From positions 1-64,000 of the forward strand of contig NZ_RBWV01000015.1 of NCBI RefSeq assembly GCF_003634695.1: 64,000 nt of DNA, in the 5' to 3' direction. A model generated the notes under the pieces. It saw nothing but the letters and a program-made list of their open reading frames with translations, had not been told where the DNA came from and ran no database searches. How positions within the stretch are numbered: the first letter of the stretch is position 1; every line of letters starts with the position of its first letter. Source of the stretch: Motilibacter peucedani (lineage in GTDB: Bacteria; Actinomycetota; Actinomycetes; Motilibacterales; Motilibacteraceae). This document shows, one piece after another, positions 9,340 through 17,809 of the stretch. A program made the translations under genes and the position numbers.

Positions 9340-9380
9340 AGCGTAGGCGTCCCGGGCGAGTCCTGTCGTGCGCGTACGCT
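9340..9380. promoter_or_regulatory. Divergent leaderless promoters for PLDc_N and DUF4229 genes
   Basis: Two TACGCT hexamers face away from each other. Minus-strand TACGCT (9345-9340) is followed by six bases and GTG 9333. Plus-strand TACGCT (9375-9380) is followed by six bases and GTG 9387. TANNNT is the actinobacterial -10 consensus, and this spacing places transcription starts at or next to the start codons. No convincing -35 hexamer was found for either; ACGACA on the minus strand (9369-9364) is only a partial match. Confidence 0.6.
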
Positions 9381-9386
9381 GACCGG

Positions 9387-9635
9387 GTGCAGCAGCGCTT
9401 CGCCCTCCTCCGGTTCCTGACCCTGCGCACCCTGCTCCTGGTCGCGGTGGCCGTGGTGCTGTGGGCGGTCGGGCTGCGCGGCGCCCCGGCGCTGCTGCTC
9501 GCGCTGCTGATCAGCAGCGTCGTCAGCGTCTTCGTGCTGAGCAGCTCGCGCGACGCCGTGTCCGCCTCGCTCGAGGGCCGCGTCAGCCGCATGCGCCACC
9601 GCATCGACGAGGCCGCGTCCTCCGAGGACGAGTAG
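9387..9635 (+). CDS. DUF4229 small membrane protein
   Basis: An 82-residue protein with two adjacent hydrophobic segments (about 14-30 and 34-52), then SSSRDAVSASLEGR and a basic/acidic tail. This matches DUF4229, a short actinobacterial membrane-protein family with no known function that is usually found between cytochrome c biogenesis and menaquinone genes, as here. The GTG at 9387 follows TACGCT by six bases. No ribosome binding site is visible, which fits a leaderless message. Confidence 0.78.
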   Translation: MQQRFALLRFLTLRTLLLVAVAVVLWAVGLRGAPALLLALLISSVVSVFVLSSSRDAVSASLEGRVSRMRHRIDEAASSEDE

Positions 9636-9695
9636 CCCCAGCAGCGCCAGCCGCCCGGGGCTTCAGGTGCGGGCCCGGGCTGCCGATGGTCTGGC

Positions 9696-11663
9696 ATGGC
9701 CGGTCGTGCGCACAGGGCGACCCGCGTGCGCCGCACGACCCGCTCGCTGCTGGTCTTCGTGGTCGTCAGCCTCGTGCCGGTCGTCGCCGTCGGCCTCGTG
9801 CTCGTGCACGGCGCCCGGCAGACCGGCGCCGAGCGGGTGCTCGGGCGGGGCCGTGCGCAGGCCCAGCTCGTGCAGTCGATGGGTCTCGCGCCGGTGCTGT
9901 TCGCCTCCGACGTCGAGCACCTCGAGCCGCTCGCGCGCGCCCAGCTGCAGGAGGTCATGCACCGCGGCCGGGTGACCGGCGCCGTGCGCGAGGTCGTGCT
10001 GCGCGACGGCGCCGGCCGGGCCGTCCTGCGCGAGGGGGCCGACACTTCTGTCCCGACGCCGAGTACGTCCCGGGCCCTGCGCCGCGCGCTCGACGGGGGC
10101 GTCGAGACCGTCTGGCTGGCCGAGGACCCTACCGCGCCCTCCGGCCACGTCATCACGGTGATGCAGCCGCTGCAGCCCAACGACCTCGGCGTGCGCGCCG
10201 GTGCGCTCGAGCTCGAGCTTCCCTACGAGGACATCGCGACCACCGTCGAGGCCGACCTGCACCAGTCCTACTGGACGCTGGGCGCGAGCCTGCTGCTCGT
10301 CTGGCTGTGCCAGGCGGCGCTCGCCTGGGGGACCACCCGGCGGCTGCGGCGCACCGCCGCCGAGTCGGCCCACCAGGCGCTCCACGACGAGCTGACCGAG
10401 CTGCCGAACAGGCGGATGTTCGGCCAGGAGGCGCTCGCCGCCGCGCAGCGGGCCCGTGCCGGCGGGCGTCCCGCGGCGCTGGTCCTCATCGACCTCGACC
10501 ACTTCAAGGAGGTCAACGACACCCTGGGCCACGAGTGCGGCGACGAGCTGCTGCGGGTGGCGGGGGCGCGGCTGCGCGGAGCGCTCGGCGACGACGACCT
10601 CGTCGCCCGGCTGGGCGGCGACGAGTTCGGGCTGCTGCTCGACGGCGTCGCCGGCGAGGAGGAGGCGCGGCTCCGGCTGGGGCAGGTGCGCGACGTGCTC
10701 GCCGAGGAGCTCGTGCTCTGCGACGTGCCGCTCTCGGTGGAGGCCAGCTTCGGCGTCGCGCTGGTCGGCGCCCAGGCCGAGGACGTGACGGTGCTGATGC
10801 GGCGTGCGGACGTGGCGATGTACGAGGCCAAGCGCTCGGGCAGCAGCGTCGTCGTGTGGGGCTCCGAGCTCGACCGGCACTCCTCGCAGCGCCTCGCGCT
10901 GCAGGCGGAGCTGCGCCGGGCGCTGGAACGCGACGAGCTCGTGCTGCACTACCAGCCGCAGCTCGACCTGGCCTCCGGTCGGGTCGCCGGCGTGGAGGCG
11001 CTCGTGCGCTGGCAGCACCCCGAGCGCGGCCTGCTGCCGCCGGCGGAGTTCCTCGGCGCGGTCGAGCAGTCGGGCCTCGTCGACCCGTTCACCTCGTGGG
11101 TGCTCACCCGCGCGGTGCAGGACTGCGCCCGCTGGCGCGCCGAGGGCCTCGACTGGGCAGTCTCGGTCAACGTCTCGGTGCGCAACCTCGTCTGCGACGA
11201 GCTGGCCTCCCGGCTCGGCCGGCTGCTCGAGCGCACCGGCCTGCCGCCCGACCAGCTCACCATCGAGATCACCGAGACCGCGCTGGCGACCGACGCCGAC
11301 GTGCTCGCGTCCGCCGTAGGCGCGCTGGCCGACCTCGGCGTCGACATCTCGATCGACGACTTCGGCACCGGCTTCACGACCTTCGCCCTGCTGTCGCGCT
11401 TGCGCGTCAACGAGATCAAGGTCGACCGCGAGTTCGTCGGTGGCGCCCTCGCGCGCGACGAGGACCGCGCGATCGTCTCGGCCGTCGTCGGCCTGGCCGG
11501 CGGCATCGGCTGCCGCGTCGTCGCCGAGGGCGTCGAGGACGGCGCGACCGCCGACTGGCTGCGCACGATCGGCTGCACGCGCGCCCAGGGCTACCACTAC
11601 TCGCGGCCGGTGCCGTGGCCCGAGCTCGCGGCCGCACGGCTGGGGAGCCCGCAGAGCGTCTAG
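9696..11663 (+). CDS. Membrane-bound GGDEF-EAL protein (c-di-GMP synthase/phosphodiesterase)
   Basis: A 655-residue protein: membrane helix (about 17-38), extracytoplasmic sensor region (40-190), second helix (about 194-212), GGDEF domain (225-385) and EAL domain (400-650). The cyclase motif GGDEF (307-311) is intact. The phosphodiesterase residues are all present: EAL (434-436), EITE (524-527), DDFGTG (554-559), Lys575 and AEGVE (610-614). The product-inhibition RxxD motif upstream of GGDEF is not there (GDDD instead). Both activities are therefore possible. The 3' end shares CTAG with the convergent small gene. It sits between DUF4229 and the menaquinone genes without an evident functional link. 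Confidence 0.93.
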   Translation: MAGRAHRATRVRRTTRSLLVFVVVSLVPVVAVGLVLVHGARQTGAERVLGRGRAQAQLVQSMGLAPVLFASDVEHLEPLARAQLQEVMHRGRVTGAVREVVLRDGAGRAVLREGADTSVPTPSTSRALRRALDGGVETVWLAEDPTAPSGHVITVMQPLQPNDLGVRAGALELELPYEDIATTVEADLHQSYWTLGASLLLVWLCQAALAWGTTRRLRRTAAESAHQALHDELTELPNRRMFGQEALAAAQRARAGGRPAALVLIDLDHFKEVNDTLGHECGDELLRVAGARLRGALGDDDLVARLGGDEFGLLLDGVAGEEEARLRLGQVRDVLAEELVLCDVPLSVEASFGVALVGAQAEDVTVLMRRADVAMYEAKRSGSSVVVWGSELDRHSSQRLALQAELRRALERDELVLHYQPQLDLASGRVAGVEALVRWQHPERGLLPPAEFLGAVEQSGLVDPFTSWVLTRAVQDCARWRAEGLDWAVSVNVSVRNLVCDELASRLGRLLERTGLPPDQLTIEITETALATDADVLASAVGALADLGVDISIDDFGTGFTTFALLSRLRVNEIKVDREFVGGALARDEDRAIVSAVVGLAGGIGCRVVAEGVEDGATADWLRTIGCTRAQGYHYSRPVPWPELAAARLGSPQSV

Positions 11664-11929
11664 GTGCGCAGCCGGGCGACGACGACGTCGGGGAAGCCCT
11701 CGACCCGCGCGCCCAGCTGCTCGAGCGTCACGTCGTTACCGACGCCCGCCAGCACCTCCGGGTCGAGCAGCTCGAGGGTGCGCCGCACCAGCAGCGGCTC
11801 CTCGACCGGACCGAGTCCAAGCTCGGCCAGCGTGGCGTCGGAGACGGTGACGCGTACGCTGCGCTCCCCCTGCGTCGCGCGGTAGGCGTGCGCGCCGTCG
11901 GCGCGCAGGTCGATGTCGTCGGGGTGCAC
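11660..11929 (-). CDS. Small hypothetical protein, convergent with the GGDEF-EAL gene
   Basis: An 89-residue acidic soluble protein, not recognised. It has a SVRVTVSDATLAELGLG segment and a C-terminal DVVVARLRT. The frame has good actinobacterial codon use, with G/C in most third positions. The GTG at 11929 is the first start in the frame. Its stop overlaps that of the GGDEF-EAL gene in CTAG (11660-11663). It lies 20 bases upstream of the start of the menaquinone block on the other side. No function is inferred. Confidence 0.6.
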   Translation of the reverse strand: MHPDDIDLRADGAHAYRATQGERSVRVTVSDATLAELGLGPVEEPLLVRRTLELLDPEVLAGVGNDVTLEQLGARVEGFPDVVVARLRT

Positions 11930-11949
11930 GTCCCACGACTACCACCTGC

Positions 11950-12822
11950 TCAGCTCAGGGCGAGCCCGAGGCCGAGGAACACGCCGTAGGCGAGCTGCAG
12001 CCGCCCCGTCCCGGCCAGCGCCGGGATCAGGTCGCGGCCGCGCGCACCGCCCAGCACCGTACGCAGCGGTGCCGCCGCGAGCACCAGCGCGACGAGCCCG
12101 AGCAGCGCCCAGGGCCGCGCCGGCGCGAGCGCGAGCGGGGCGACAGCGGCCACCGCGACGAGCGCGGCGTAGAGGGCGCGGGTGCGCCGGTCGCCGAGCA
12201 GCACGGCGAGCGTCCGCTTGCCGCTGACCGCGTCGGTGGGGATGTCGCGCAGGTTGTTGACGACCAGCAGCGCGCAGGCCAGGGCGCCGACGGGCACGGA
12301 CGCGGCGACGGCGAGACCGCTGAGGTCCTCGGTCTGGGCGAAGGCGGTGCCCGTGACGGCGACCAGGCCGAAGAACACGAAGACGGCGACCTCGCCGAGC
12401 CCGCGGTAGCCGTAGGGCTTCGAGGTGCCGGTGTAGCCCCAGGCCGCGGCCACGCAGACCAGGCCGACCAGCACGAGCCACCACGCGCCCGTGGCGACGA
12501 CGATGGACAGGCCGAAGACGCAGGCGAGCCCGAACGACGCGAACGCCGCGAGCTTGACCGCGCGCGGTGACGCGGCGCGGGAGCCGACGAGCCGGAACGG
12601 CCCGACGCGCTCGTCGTCGGTGCCGCGGATGCCGTCGCTGTAGTCGTTGGCGTAGTTGACCCCTACCTGCAGGGCGAGGGCCACGCCGGCGGCGGCGACC
12701 GCCCGCCAGGCGATCGCGCCGTCCTCGGCGGCGGCCACCCCCGTGCCGACGAGGACAGGAGCGAGCGCGGCGGGCAGGGTGCGCGGGCGCGCACCGGCGA
12801 CCCACTGGGCGGACGTCGTCAC
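11950..12822 (-). CDS. menA: 1,4-dihydroxy-2-naphthoate polyprenyltransferase
   Basis: A 290-residue UbiA-family membrane prenyltransferase that attaches the polyprenyl tail to DHNA, giving demethylmenaquinone. The Asp-rich Mg-diphosphate motif NDYSDGIRGTDD follows NYA near residue 60. The second motif NLRDIPTDAVSGKRT is around residue 185. Eight or nine hydrophobic segments are visible. The GTG at 12822 begins the conserved N-terminus, TTSAQWVAGARPRTLPAA. It lies 7 bases after menE, with which it should be cotranscribed. Its prenyl donor is probably made by the synthase at 59924. Confidence 0.94.
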   Translation of the reverse strand: MTTSAQWVAGARPRTLPAALAPVLVGTGVAAAEDGAIAWRAVAAAGVALALQVGVNYANDYSDGIRGTDDERVGPFRLVGSRAASPRAVKLAAFASFGLACVFGLSIVVATGAWWLVLVGLVCVAAAWGYTGTSKPYGYRGLGEVAVFVFFGLVAVTGTAFAQTEDLSGLAVAASVPVGALACALLVVNNLRDIPTDAVSGKRTLAVLLGDRRTRALYAALVAVAAVAPLALAPARPWALLGLVALVLAAAPLRTVLGGARGRDLIPALAGTGRLQLAYGVFLGLGLALS

Positions 12823-12829
12823 GAGGCGA

Positions 12830-13990
12830 TCACGCGGGCAAGCCTCCCAGGGCCGCCCGGTCGAGCTTGCCGGAGGGGAGCAGCGGCAGCGCCGGGAGCA
12901 CGTGCAGGCGCTTGGGCACGGCTGCTCGGCCGAGGGCCTCGCCGATCGCGGGGCCGAGCTCGAGGAGCGTCGGGGGCGTCCCGGCGCTGACCACCGCGAG
13001 CTCGACCCGGGTGCCCCACTCGGGATCGGGCCGCCCGAACGCGGCCGCCTCGCGCACCCGCGGGTCGCGCAGCGCCACGGCCTCGACGGCGGGCAGCGCG
13101 ACGTTCGCGCCGCCGGTGACGACCACGTCGTCGACACGGCCGAGCACGCGCAGGGTGCCATCGGCGTCGAGCGCCCCCAGGTCGGAGGTACGGAACGCGC
13201 CGCCGGGGAACGCCTCGGCGGTGAGGTCGGGCCGGAGCCGGTAGCCGGCGGCCACCACGGCGCCGGCGAGCACGACGCGGCCATCGGGCTGAAGGCGTGC
13301 GTCGACGCCGTCGAGCGCGCGGCCGTCGTAGACGCAGCCGCCGCACGTCTCGGACATGCCGTAGGTCGTGACGACGCGTACGCCGGCGGCCTTCGCCTGC
13401 TCGAGCAGTGGCGCCGGTGTGGCGGCGCCGCCGACGAGCACCGCATCGAAGGCGGTGAGCGCGTCGAGGGCTGGCCCTTTCGCCTCGACGACGCGGCGCA
13501 GCTGGGTGGGCACCAGGGACGTGCAGTGGCGCACCCCTGGGTCGAGCTCCGCGGCTGCGCGGGCGAACGCCTCGGGGTCGAACGGCGCGTCGGGGTCGAG
13601 CTGCACCGGCTCGGTGCCGGCCAGCAGCGAGCGGAGCACGACCTGGAGACCCGCGACGTGGCCGGGGTCGAGGGCCAGCAGCCACTGGGCCGGGCCGCCG
13701 AGTCGCGTCTCGGTCGCGGCCGCCGACGCGCGCAGGGCGCTTGCGGGGAGCAGCACGCCCTTCGGCTCGCCGGTCGAGCCGCTGGTGGTCACCACGACGG
13801 CGACGTCGTCGGACTCGAGCGGGAGGTCGGGGCGTACGGCTGCGGTGACCGCCGCGACGACCGCACCCGACGCCCGCGGCACCGGCGCCACGGCGGGCCC
13901 GGTGCCGTCCACGGCGGCGCGCAGGGCCGGGACCAGCGCGTCGAGGTCGGCGCCGGCGACGGGCTGCAGCCGGCGGGACGGACGGGTCAC
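12830..13990 (-). CDS. menE: o-Succinylbenzoate-CoA ligase
   Basis: A 386-residue ANL-superfamily adenylating enzyme that activates o-succinylbenzoate to its CoA thioester, the substrate of MenB. The P-loop TTSGSTGEPKG is near residues 68-78, the A5 motif TYGMSET is in the middle, a GRVDD hinge follows, and the catalytic Lys is in PSGKLDR near the C-terminus. It is shorter than typical ANL ligases, as is usual for actinobacterial MenE. It precedes menA by 7 bases. The next upstream minus-strand gene, the FMN reductase, ends 7 bases before its start. Confidence 0.92.
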   Translation of the reverse strand: MTRPSRRLQPVAGADLDALVPALRAAVDGTGPAVAPVPRASGAVVAAVTAAVRPDLPLESDDVAVVVTTSGSTGEPKGVLLPASALRASAAATETRLGGPAQWLLALDPGHVAGLQVVLRSLLAGTEPVQLDPDAPFDPEAFARAAAELDPGVRHCTSLVPTQLRRVVEAKGPALDALTAFDAVLVGGAATPAPLLEQAKAAGVRVVTTYGMSETCGGCVYDGRALDGVDARLQPDGRVVLAGAVVAAGYRLRPDLTAEAFPGGAFRTSDLGALDADGTLRVLGRVDDVVVTGGANVALPAVEAVALRDPRVREAAAFGRPDPEWGTRVELAVVSAGTPPTLLELGPAIGEALGRAAVPKRLHVLPALPLLPSGKLDRAALGGLPA

Positions 13991-13997
13991 CCCGCCA

Positions 13998-14606
13998 TCA
14001 TCCCTGGCCGAGGCCGGAGAGCAGCTGCTCGAAGGGCACGGCGTCGCGGTAGGGGTCGGCCGGCGCCTCCCGCCGGCGCGCCGCTACCAGGTCGGCGAGC
14101 TCGCCCGAGGCACGGGCGATGCGCGTGGGCAGGCCCGAGTCGGCGCCCCAGTCCTCGGTCGCCGCGAAGACCGCGGTGGGCACGACGACGGCATGGAGGT
14201 AGCTGAACAGCGGGCGCAGCGCGTGCTCGAGGGCGAGGCTGTGCCGGGCGGTGCCGGCCGTCGCGCCCAGCAGCACCGGCGTACCGTCGAGCGCGTCCCT
14301 GTCGAGCACGTCGAAGAACGTCTTGAACAGCCCGCTGTAGGACGCGCTGAAGATGGGCGTGACGGCGATGACGCCGTCGGCCCGGACCACCGCGTCCATC
14401 GCCTCCTGCAGCTCCTCGGTCGCGAAGCCGGTGAGCAGCGCGTCGGTCAGGGCGTGCGCCAGCTCGCGGAGCTCGACGACGCGCACGTCGACCTGCTGGC
14501 CCTGCTGCTGCAAGGACTCCCGGGTCGCCGTGGCCAGCCGGTCGGCGAGCAGCCGCGTGGACGACGGCTCGCTCAGACCGGCAGTGACGACTGCGAGCGT
14601 CCTCAT
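13998..14606 (-). CDS. NAD(P)H-dependent FMN reductase, CE1759-type partner of a luciferase-like monooxygenase
   Basis: A 202-residue flavodoxin-like FMN reductase. The N-terminus MRTLAVVTAGLSEPSSTRLLADR carries the phosphate-binding loop, and TPIFSASYSGLFKTFFD is the usual FMN-contact motif. It is the family of reductases found strictly paired with a luciferase-like monooxygenase (the CE1758/CE1759 duo of actinobacteria). Here the pair overlaps as ATGA, with the monooxygenase upstream. It should supply reduced FMN to its partner. The substrate is not known. Confidence 0.85.
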   Translation of the reverse strand: MRTLAVVTAGLSEPSSTRLLADRLATATRESLQQQGQQVDVRVVELRELAHALTDALLTGFATEELQEAMDAVVRADGVIAVTPIFSASYSGLFKTFFDVLDRDALDGTPVLLGATAGTARHSLALEHALRPLFSYLHAVVVPTAVFAATEDWGADSGLPTRIARASGELADLVAARRREAPADPYRDAVPFEQLLSGLGQG

Positions 14607-15688
14607 GAGGTGACCAGCTCCTTGGCGGCCTTCAGGCTCTCGTGGGTGGGGGCGTCGGGCACGTGCGCCGGCTTGAGGGCCGCGAACTCCTTGCGCAGCA
14701 CGGGCACGACCTCCTCGCCGAGGATGTCCATCTGCTCGAGCACGGTCTTGAGCGGCAGGCCCGCGTGGTCGATGAGGAACAGCTGGCGCTGGTAGTCGCC
14801 GACGTAGTCCCGGAACCCGAGGGTGCGCTCGATGACCTGCTGCGGGCTGCCCACGGTCAGCGGCGTCGCCCGGGTGAAGTCCTCGAGCGAGGGGCCGTGG
14901 CCGTAGACCGGCGCGTTGTCGAAGTAGGGCCGGAACTCCTTCACCGCGTCCTGGCTGTTCTTGCGCATGAACACCTGGCCGCCGAGGCCGACGATGGCCT
15001 GGTCGGCCTGCCCGTGGCCGTAGTGCTCGAAGCGCTCGCGGTAGAGCCCCACCATGCGCTGGGTGTGCTCCTTGTTCCAGAAGATGTGGTTGTGGAAGAA
15101 GCCGTCGCCGTAGTAGGCCGCCTGCTCGGCGATCTCGGGGCTGCGGATCGAGCCGTGCCAGACGAAGGGCGGCACGTCGTCGAGCGGGCGCGGCGTCGAC
15201 GTGAACGACTGCAGCGGGGTGCGGAACCGGCCCTCCCAGTCGACGACGTCCTCGCGCCACAGCCGGCGCAGCAGGGCGTAGTTCTCGACCGCCAGGCTGA
15301 TGCCGTCGCGGATGTCCTTGCCGAACCACGGGTAGACCGGGCCGGTGTTGCCGCGGCCCAAGGTGAGGTCGACGCGACCGCCCGCGAGGTGCTGGAGCAT
15401 CGCGTAGTCCTCGGCGATCTTCACCGGGTCGTTCGTGGTGATCAGCGTCGTGGCGGTCGAGAGGATCAGCCTCTCGGTCCTGGCGGCGATCCAGCCGAGC
15501 ATCGTGGTGGGGGAGGAGGGCACGAACGGCGGGTTGTGGTGCTCGCCGGTCGCGAAGACGTCGAGCCCGACCTCCTCGGCCTTCTGCGCGATGGTGACCA
15601 TCGCCTGGATGCGCTCGGCCTCGCTCGGCACGCGCCCGTTGGTCGGGTCCGGCGTGACGTCGCCGACCGTGAAGACCCCGAACTGCAT
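14603..15688 (-). CDS. FMN-dependent luciferase-like monooxygenase, CE1758 family
   Basis: A 361-residue bacterial-luciferase-fold (TIM barrel) monooxygenase. It starts MQFGVFTVGDVTPDP and has typical family segments such as GEHHNPPF and TLGRGNTGPVYPWFG. It would use reduced FMN from the overlapping reductase to oxygenate an unidentified substrate. The ATG at 15688 has GAGGAG seven bases upstream; the frame is open further up, but that part has no conserved sequence and overlaps the promoter. A perfect palindrome over the promoter suggests control by a dimeric repressor. Confidence 0.86.
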   Translation of the reverse strand: MQFGVFTVGDVTPDPTNGRVPSEAERIQAMVTIAQKAEEVGLDVFATGEHHNPPFVPSSPTTMLGWIAARTERLILSTATTLITTNDPVKIAEDYAMLQHLAGGRVDLTLGRGNTGPVYPWFGKDIRDGISLAVENYALLRRLWREDVVDWEGRFRTPLQSFTSTPRPLDDVPPFVWHGSIRSPEIAEQAAYYGDGFFHNHIFWNKEHTQRMVGLYRERFEHYGHGQADQAIVGLGGQVFMRKNSQDAVKEFRPYFDNAPVYGHGPSLEDFTRATPLTVGSPQQVIERTLGFRDYVGDYQRQLFLIDHAGLPLKTVLEQMDILGEEVVPVLRKEFAALKPAHVPDAPTHESLKAAKELVTS

Positions 15689-15710
15689 GGCCTGCTCCTC
15701 TGTCCCGTTC

Positions 15711-15728
15711 GTTGAATGTTCAACTGTA
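15711..15728 (-). promoter_or_regulatory. Palindromic operator overlapping a -10 box ahead of the monooxygenase/FMN reductase pair
   Basis: Bases 15711-15724 read GTTGAATGTTCAAC: two perfect 6-base arms with a 2-base spacer. On the minus strand a TANNNT box, TACAGT (15728-15723), overlaps the end of the palindrome, placing the predicted transcription start inside it. This is the usual geometry of a repressor site. The short TTGAA/TTCAA arms resemble MarR-type operators, but no MarR gene is in the window, so the regulator is unknown. Confidence 0.55.
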
Positions 15729-15898
15729 CGCTGCTGTGAACGCCCGGGGCGGGTCGGGTATGCCCGCGGTCTTGCCTGCGTCGTCTGCTCACGTCCTGGC
15801 GAGTGCGGACTACGCATGCCATGGCACAGCGGGAACCTCGTCCACAGGCCCGTCCCTCAGAGCCGTGGGACCGACTGATCCGGTGCACCCTGCCGTGC

Positions 15899-16855
15899 AT
15901 GAGCCGGCAACTGCCACAACCCGCCCGTTCACGGCTTCACGCCCAGCGTGGCGTCATGCGGTGGAGCGAGCTGCGCGACGCGGTCGGTCGGTCGGCCGTG
16001 GAGTGGCGCCTGCGTCGAGGTGACTGGCAGACCCCGGCGAAGGGTGTCGTCGTGACGCACAACGGACCGCTCTCCACGGAGCAGGAGCTGTGGGTGGACG
16101 TCGTCGTGGGCGGTCGCGGGGCGGTCCTCGCCGGGCTCACCGCCGCCTCACTGGCGGGGCTCCGCGGCTTCGACGACTCGGCGCGGAGGCGCTGGGTCCT
16201 GGTCCCGCACGGGCGGAAGGTGACGCACGCTCGGCCGGGGCTCGTGGTGCGCAGCTCGTCGATGCTGGGGCCCGAGGCAGTGCAGGCGGGAACGCGACCT
16301 CCGAGGACGCGGATCGCTCGCTCCCTCATCGATGCGGTGTCGTGGGCGCGCTCGGACCGGCATGCCGAGGCGCTGCTGCTGGCAGGGGTCCAGCAGCGGC
16401 TCGTGCTGCCCGGGGCGCTGGCCGTCGAGACGGCTCGAAGGTCGAACTTCCCCCGGCGTTCAGTCGCCGCGCGGGCGGTGGCCGAAGCCGTCGGGGGAGC
16501 GCAGACCCTCTCGGAGGCCGAGTTCGGGCGGATCTGCCGGGCAGCGGGGCTGCCGGCGCCGGACAGGCAGACTCGGAGGCTCGATGCCTCGGGACGAGCG
16601 CGCTGGCTCGACTGCGAGTGGGCCCGCTACGGCCTGGTGGTGGAGATCGACGGCCGTGGGCACATGGACGTGCGGCAGTGGTGGGCCGACATGCTTCGCG
16701 ACGCGCACCTGGTGGTCGAGGGGAAGCGGGTCCTGCGGTTCCCGAGCTTCATCGTGCGGGAAGAGCCGGACCTCGTCGCCTCGCTCGTGGCCAGTGCCCT
16801 CGAGCTCGGCGGCTGGAGCCGACCGCATGCGTCGTCTGCACGCATGCCCGCATGA
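15899..16855 (+). CDS. AbiEi-like antitoxin-domain protein with a DUF559/Vsr-like C-terminus
   Basis: A 318-residue protein of a type common in actinobacteria and usually annotated as type IV toxin-antitoxin AbiEi antitoxin domain. Residues about 1-60 fit the winged-helix N-terminus (RSRLHAQRGVMRWSELRDAVG, then WRLRRGDWQTPAKGVVV). Residues 230-310 have VVEIDGRGH and WWADMLRDAHLVVEGKRVLRF, like DUF559/Vsr nuclease-fold proteins. No AbiEii nucleotidyltransferase toxin is adjacent, so a toxin-antitoxin role is doubtful. ATG 15899 is preferred to the upstream starts (15803) because the N-terminal extension is not conserved in character. It is an isolated plus-strand gene among minus-strand genes. 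Confidence 0.65.
   Translation: MSRQLPQPARSRLHAQRGVMRWSELRDAVGRSAVEWRLRRGDWQTPAKGVVVTHNGPLSTEQELWVDVVVGGRGAVLAGLTAASLAGLRGFDDSARRRWVLVPHGRKVTHARPGLVVRSSSMLGPEAVQAGTRPPRTRIARSLIDAVSWARSDRHAEALLLAGVQQRLVLPGALAVETARRSNFPRRSVAARAVAEAVGGAQTLSEAEFGRICRAAGLPAPDRQTRRLDASGRARWLDCEWARYGLVVEIDGRGHMDVRQWWADMLRDAHLVVEGKRVLRFPSFIVREEPDLVASLVASALELGGWSRPHASSARMPA
16825..16847 (+). other. Perfect stem-loop at the 3' end of the AbiEi-like gene
   Basis: GCATGCGT (16825-16832) and ACGCATGC (16840-16847) are 8-base inverted repeats around a 7-base loop, inside the last codons of the gene. No T-tract follows, so it is not a classical terminator. It could still act as a 3' end hairpin between this gene and the convergent menB. 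Confidence 0.4.
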
Positions 16856-16884
16856 GTGGACGACGCGCGCTCCGGTGCGAAGCG

Positions 16885-17787
<903 letters not shown>

Positions 17788-17797
17788 CACGAGCAGC

Positions 17798-17804
17798 GAG
17801 GATA
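17798..17804. promoter_or_regulatory. Overlapping back-to-back -10 elements between menB and menC
   Basis: On the minus strand bases 17804-17799 read TATCCT, eight bases before the first menB GTG. On the plus strand 17798-17803 read GAGGAT, six bases before the menC GTG at 17810. The two boxes occupy the same DNA. Since only 22 bases separate the genes, the promoter of each must extend into the coding sequence of the other. The menC box matches TANNNT only at the second and sixth positions. Confidence 0.45.
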
Positions 17805-17809
17805 GGCCC

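Noticed and set aside
15803-15898. N-terminal extension of the AbiEi-like gene from 15803
   Set aside because: The extra residues do not look like the family N-terminus, and the region is better explained as upstream DNA of two divergent genes.
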